The translations under genes and the position numbers were made by a program. From NCBI GenBank assembly GCA_951799405.1, contig OX637346.1, forward strand, positions 8,641,215 to 8,705,214: a stretch of DNA of 64,000 nucleotides, read 5' to 3'. The notes beneath the pieces are model-generated. The model worked only from the letters and a program-made list of their open reading frames with translations, did no database searches and had not been told where the DNA came from. This document shows, one piece after another, positions 63,103 through 64,000 of this stretch. The DNA is from Agapetus fuscipes (lineage: Eukaryota; Arthropoda; Insecta; Trichoptera; Glossosomatidae). Positions within the stretch are counted from its first letter, which is position 1. Every line of letters starts with the position of its first letter.

Positions 63103-63396
63103 TTAGTCAGTAGAATGCTTGCATACCATGCTGAGGGCTAAGGTTCGATACCCACCAAGGGTGTCAGAAATTATTTCCCGTTTTGATGTTTAATATAATC
63201 TCGGCAAGATTTACTCATCCTTCACAAGAAAAAGGACAAGTCCCAACGGAAGCTTGGAAACCCCCAGTTCAACTGCAGGGGCTGTTGGACGGCCTCTCAC
63301 CTGTAAAAATAAAAATGATCCACACGCCACATGTGACTTTTTTCGGGGATAACGCGGTAAAAAGTTAGGTCTTAATTTGCAGCTTAGTTGCGTTTA
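63103..63396 (+). mobile_element. SINE-A, old copy, 5' end lost
   Basis: From TAGTCAGTAGAATGCTTGC, through a decayed B box (GGTTCGATACC), to CAGCTTAGTTGCG. The start of the head has been replaced by the SINE-B tail, so SINE-B may have inserted at this point. Confidence 0.82.
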
Positions 63397-64000
63397 ATTA
63401 AATCTGCGGGAAATGATAAATTTTAAGTACTTTAAAGAGTTCAACATTTCACGTAGACATGTATCTTCATGCATAGATTTTTATTTTTTCTCTTGAACTA
63501 TGTTTCTATGACTTGAAATAGTGAGAAAAAAATATGGACCATAGGGATATAGGTACTCGAGTAGACACATTATTTTAATTTCGATTTTCAACCAGGGAAT
63601 CATCCAAACTGTAGATCGTTTGACATGTGCAACATCCATGGATAATATGTTTTATGCCACGAAATATCCCACATTCACAGGGCTTGATATCCATCTAAAT
63701 CAAGATCTATCACTATATTGTTTTAGTTTACGTTTTACCTACATCAATTTCACAGGAAAAAGTTCAACATAGAAAAGCGTAGACAATGAAGCAATCTTTG
63801 AAATGACACTCTCCGTCTCGGTTGAAGCTTCATGTAGTGACCCAATACATCGGCTCACTGTGCCCGACACTCTGTCCTAGTGTAGTTGACAAATTCAATT
63901 TCTCTCCGACGCGACGGCTCGCCATTGACGTCGCTACGACCCGACTGATGCGAAATTACCGTACATTGTTCCCTGGACTAGCGACAGATGGTGAAATGGA
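63397..64000. other. Unique DNA to the window end
   Basis: AT-rich, then GC-richer from about 63880 (CCGACGCGACGGCTCG). No gene or repeat recognised. Confidence 0.4.

Overview
The window looks like a gene-free, AT-rich stretch of a large, repeat-loaded animal nuclear genome. An arthropod, most likely an insect, is my inference: the degenerate LINE reverse-transcriptase C-termini resemble those of insect non-LTR elements. There is no operon structure, ribosome binding site, rRNA or intact tRNA. No convincing host protein-coding exon could be recognised. The longest open frames (up to about 147 codons) match no family I know, and the others that mean anything lie inside transposon remnants.

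What the window does contain is a dense community of mobile elements, for which I use working names. SINE-A is a tRNA-headed SINE (head with A and B boxes, 3' end reading GTAGCTTAGTTGCGTT), in about 15 copies or fragments. SINE-B is a roughly 250-bp element that starts TTCCTTGACTTATAGG and ends in (GATTATA)n or (AATCT)n, in over 20 copies. SINE-C is a second tRNA-headed SINE with a Thr(CGT)-like anticodon loop. SINE-D is a possible third tRNA-derived family (two relics). MITE-P is a roughly 140-160-bp, almost completely palindromic MITE with TA target duplications, in about 30 copies, or about one every 2 kb. MITE-Q, MITE-R and MITE-S are three other palindromic TA-flanked MITE families. LINE-1 and LINE-2 are 5'-truncated LINEs of which only the segment after the RT domain remains. 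Two further LINE types are represented by tails, and one hAT-type non-autonomous element carries an 8-bp duplication.

Layout. 0-10 kb: MITE-P copies, one SINE-B joined to a LINE-1 fragment, long anonymous AT-rich DNA. 10-12 kb: cluster of SINE-A copies. 12-20 kb: MITE-P, MITE-Q, decayed SINE-B, a SINE-D relic and a GC-rich patch with two CRE-like palindromes. 20-23 kb: two LINE-1/SINE-B composites and nested MITE-R and MITE-Q. 23-30 kb: SINE-C, SINE-A and LINE tails. 29.9-32.4 kb: two large inverted repeats. 33-36 kb: a hammerhead-like motif and MITE-P copies. 36.8-39.0 kb: a tandem duplication in which one unit carries a SINE-B and the other is the empty site. 39-44 kb: LINE-2 insertions with recognisable target duplications, one with a 5' inversion and one splitting a SINE-B. 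44-54 kb: mostly unique DNA with a few SINE-B and MITE-P copies. 54-64 kb: hAT element, SINE-A and SINE-B copies, SINE-D relic.

How the parts relate. All three LINE-1 loci run into a SINE-B copy, so SINE-B is probably mobilised by LINE-1 or is part of its 3' end. The palindromic MITEs and the inverted SINE pairs would make many long hairpins if transcribed. No autonomous transposase and no full-length LINE is present, so everything here depends on proteins encoded elsewhere. I found no clear new molecular system. The best leads are the LINE-1/SINE-B composite, the very dense MITE-P family, the filled and empty SINE site in a tandem duplication that also duplicates NRF1-like and YY1-like motifs, and the approximately 205-bp-arm inverted repeat.
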